DNA from: Candidatus Bipolaricaulota bacterium
Lineage (GTDB): Bacteria; Bipolaricaulota; Bipolaricaulia; RBG-16-55-9
Direction: 5' to 3'
NCBI GenBank assembly: GCA_015487455.1
Contig: WFPR01000238.1
Location: 1 to 6,560, forward strand
Length of the DNA: 6,560 nt
Of the stretch, positions 6,560 to 6,560 are shown piece after piece. The translations under genes and the position numbers were made by a program. Numbering within the stretch: position 1 is the stretch's first letter; the number at the start of each line of letters is the position of its first letter. The notes beneath the pieces were generated by a model, which was not told the origin of the DNA, made no database searches, and worked only from the letters and a program-made list of their open reading frames with translations.

Positions 6560-6560
6560 C

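Overview
The window is high-GC bacterial DNA carrying one compact carbohydrate-uptake and hydrolysis locus. All five genes I can support read on the minus strand. In transcription order, right to left, they are: a LacI-family repressor (6482-5406), a periplasmic or extracellular sugar-binding protein (5277-3985), two ABC sugar permeases of the MalF and MalG type (3958-2927 and 2930-2097), and the first 677 codons of a glycoside hydrolase family 38 alpha-mannosidase (2032 to the left edge, where its 3' end is cut off). Gaps are short (128, 26, -4 and 64 nt) and I see no intrinsic terminator, so a single operon is likely.

The right edge holds the control region. A near-consensus sigma-70 promoter (TTGACG, 18-nt spacer, TATAGT) is followed at once by a perfect 18-bp palindrome centred on CpG, the expected operator type for a LacI-family protein. 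It covers the expected transcription start. The first gene therefore probably represses its own promoter and, if transcription reads through, the whole operon.

Proposed working model: the binding protein captures a mannose-containing oligosaccharide or glycoside outside the cytoplasmic membrane. The two permeases import it, powered by an ATPase that is not encoded here; CUT1 systems often share one encoded elsewhere. The GH38 enzyme has no signal peptide and would cleave alpha-mannosidic bonds in the cytoplasm. The LacI protein would lift repression when it binds a product or substrate. The exact sugar cannot be read from the sequence.

Organism: strong G/C preference at third codon positions, several GTG starts and the gene families fit many high-GC bacteria. 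The binding protein has an ordinary signal-peptidase-I type leader without a lipobox cysteine. This is less typical of monoderm Gram-positives and leans toward a diderm or Thermus/Thermotoga-like envelope, but it does not fix the phylum. The plus strand is covered by long open frames that are antisense shadows of these genes. I see no RNA gene, mobile element, CRISPR array or phage gene. The locus looks like a fairly conventional sugar operon; its most distinctive parts are the self-contained promoter/operator and the leader upstream of the binding-protein gene.
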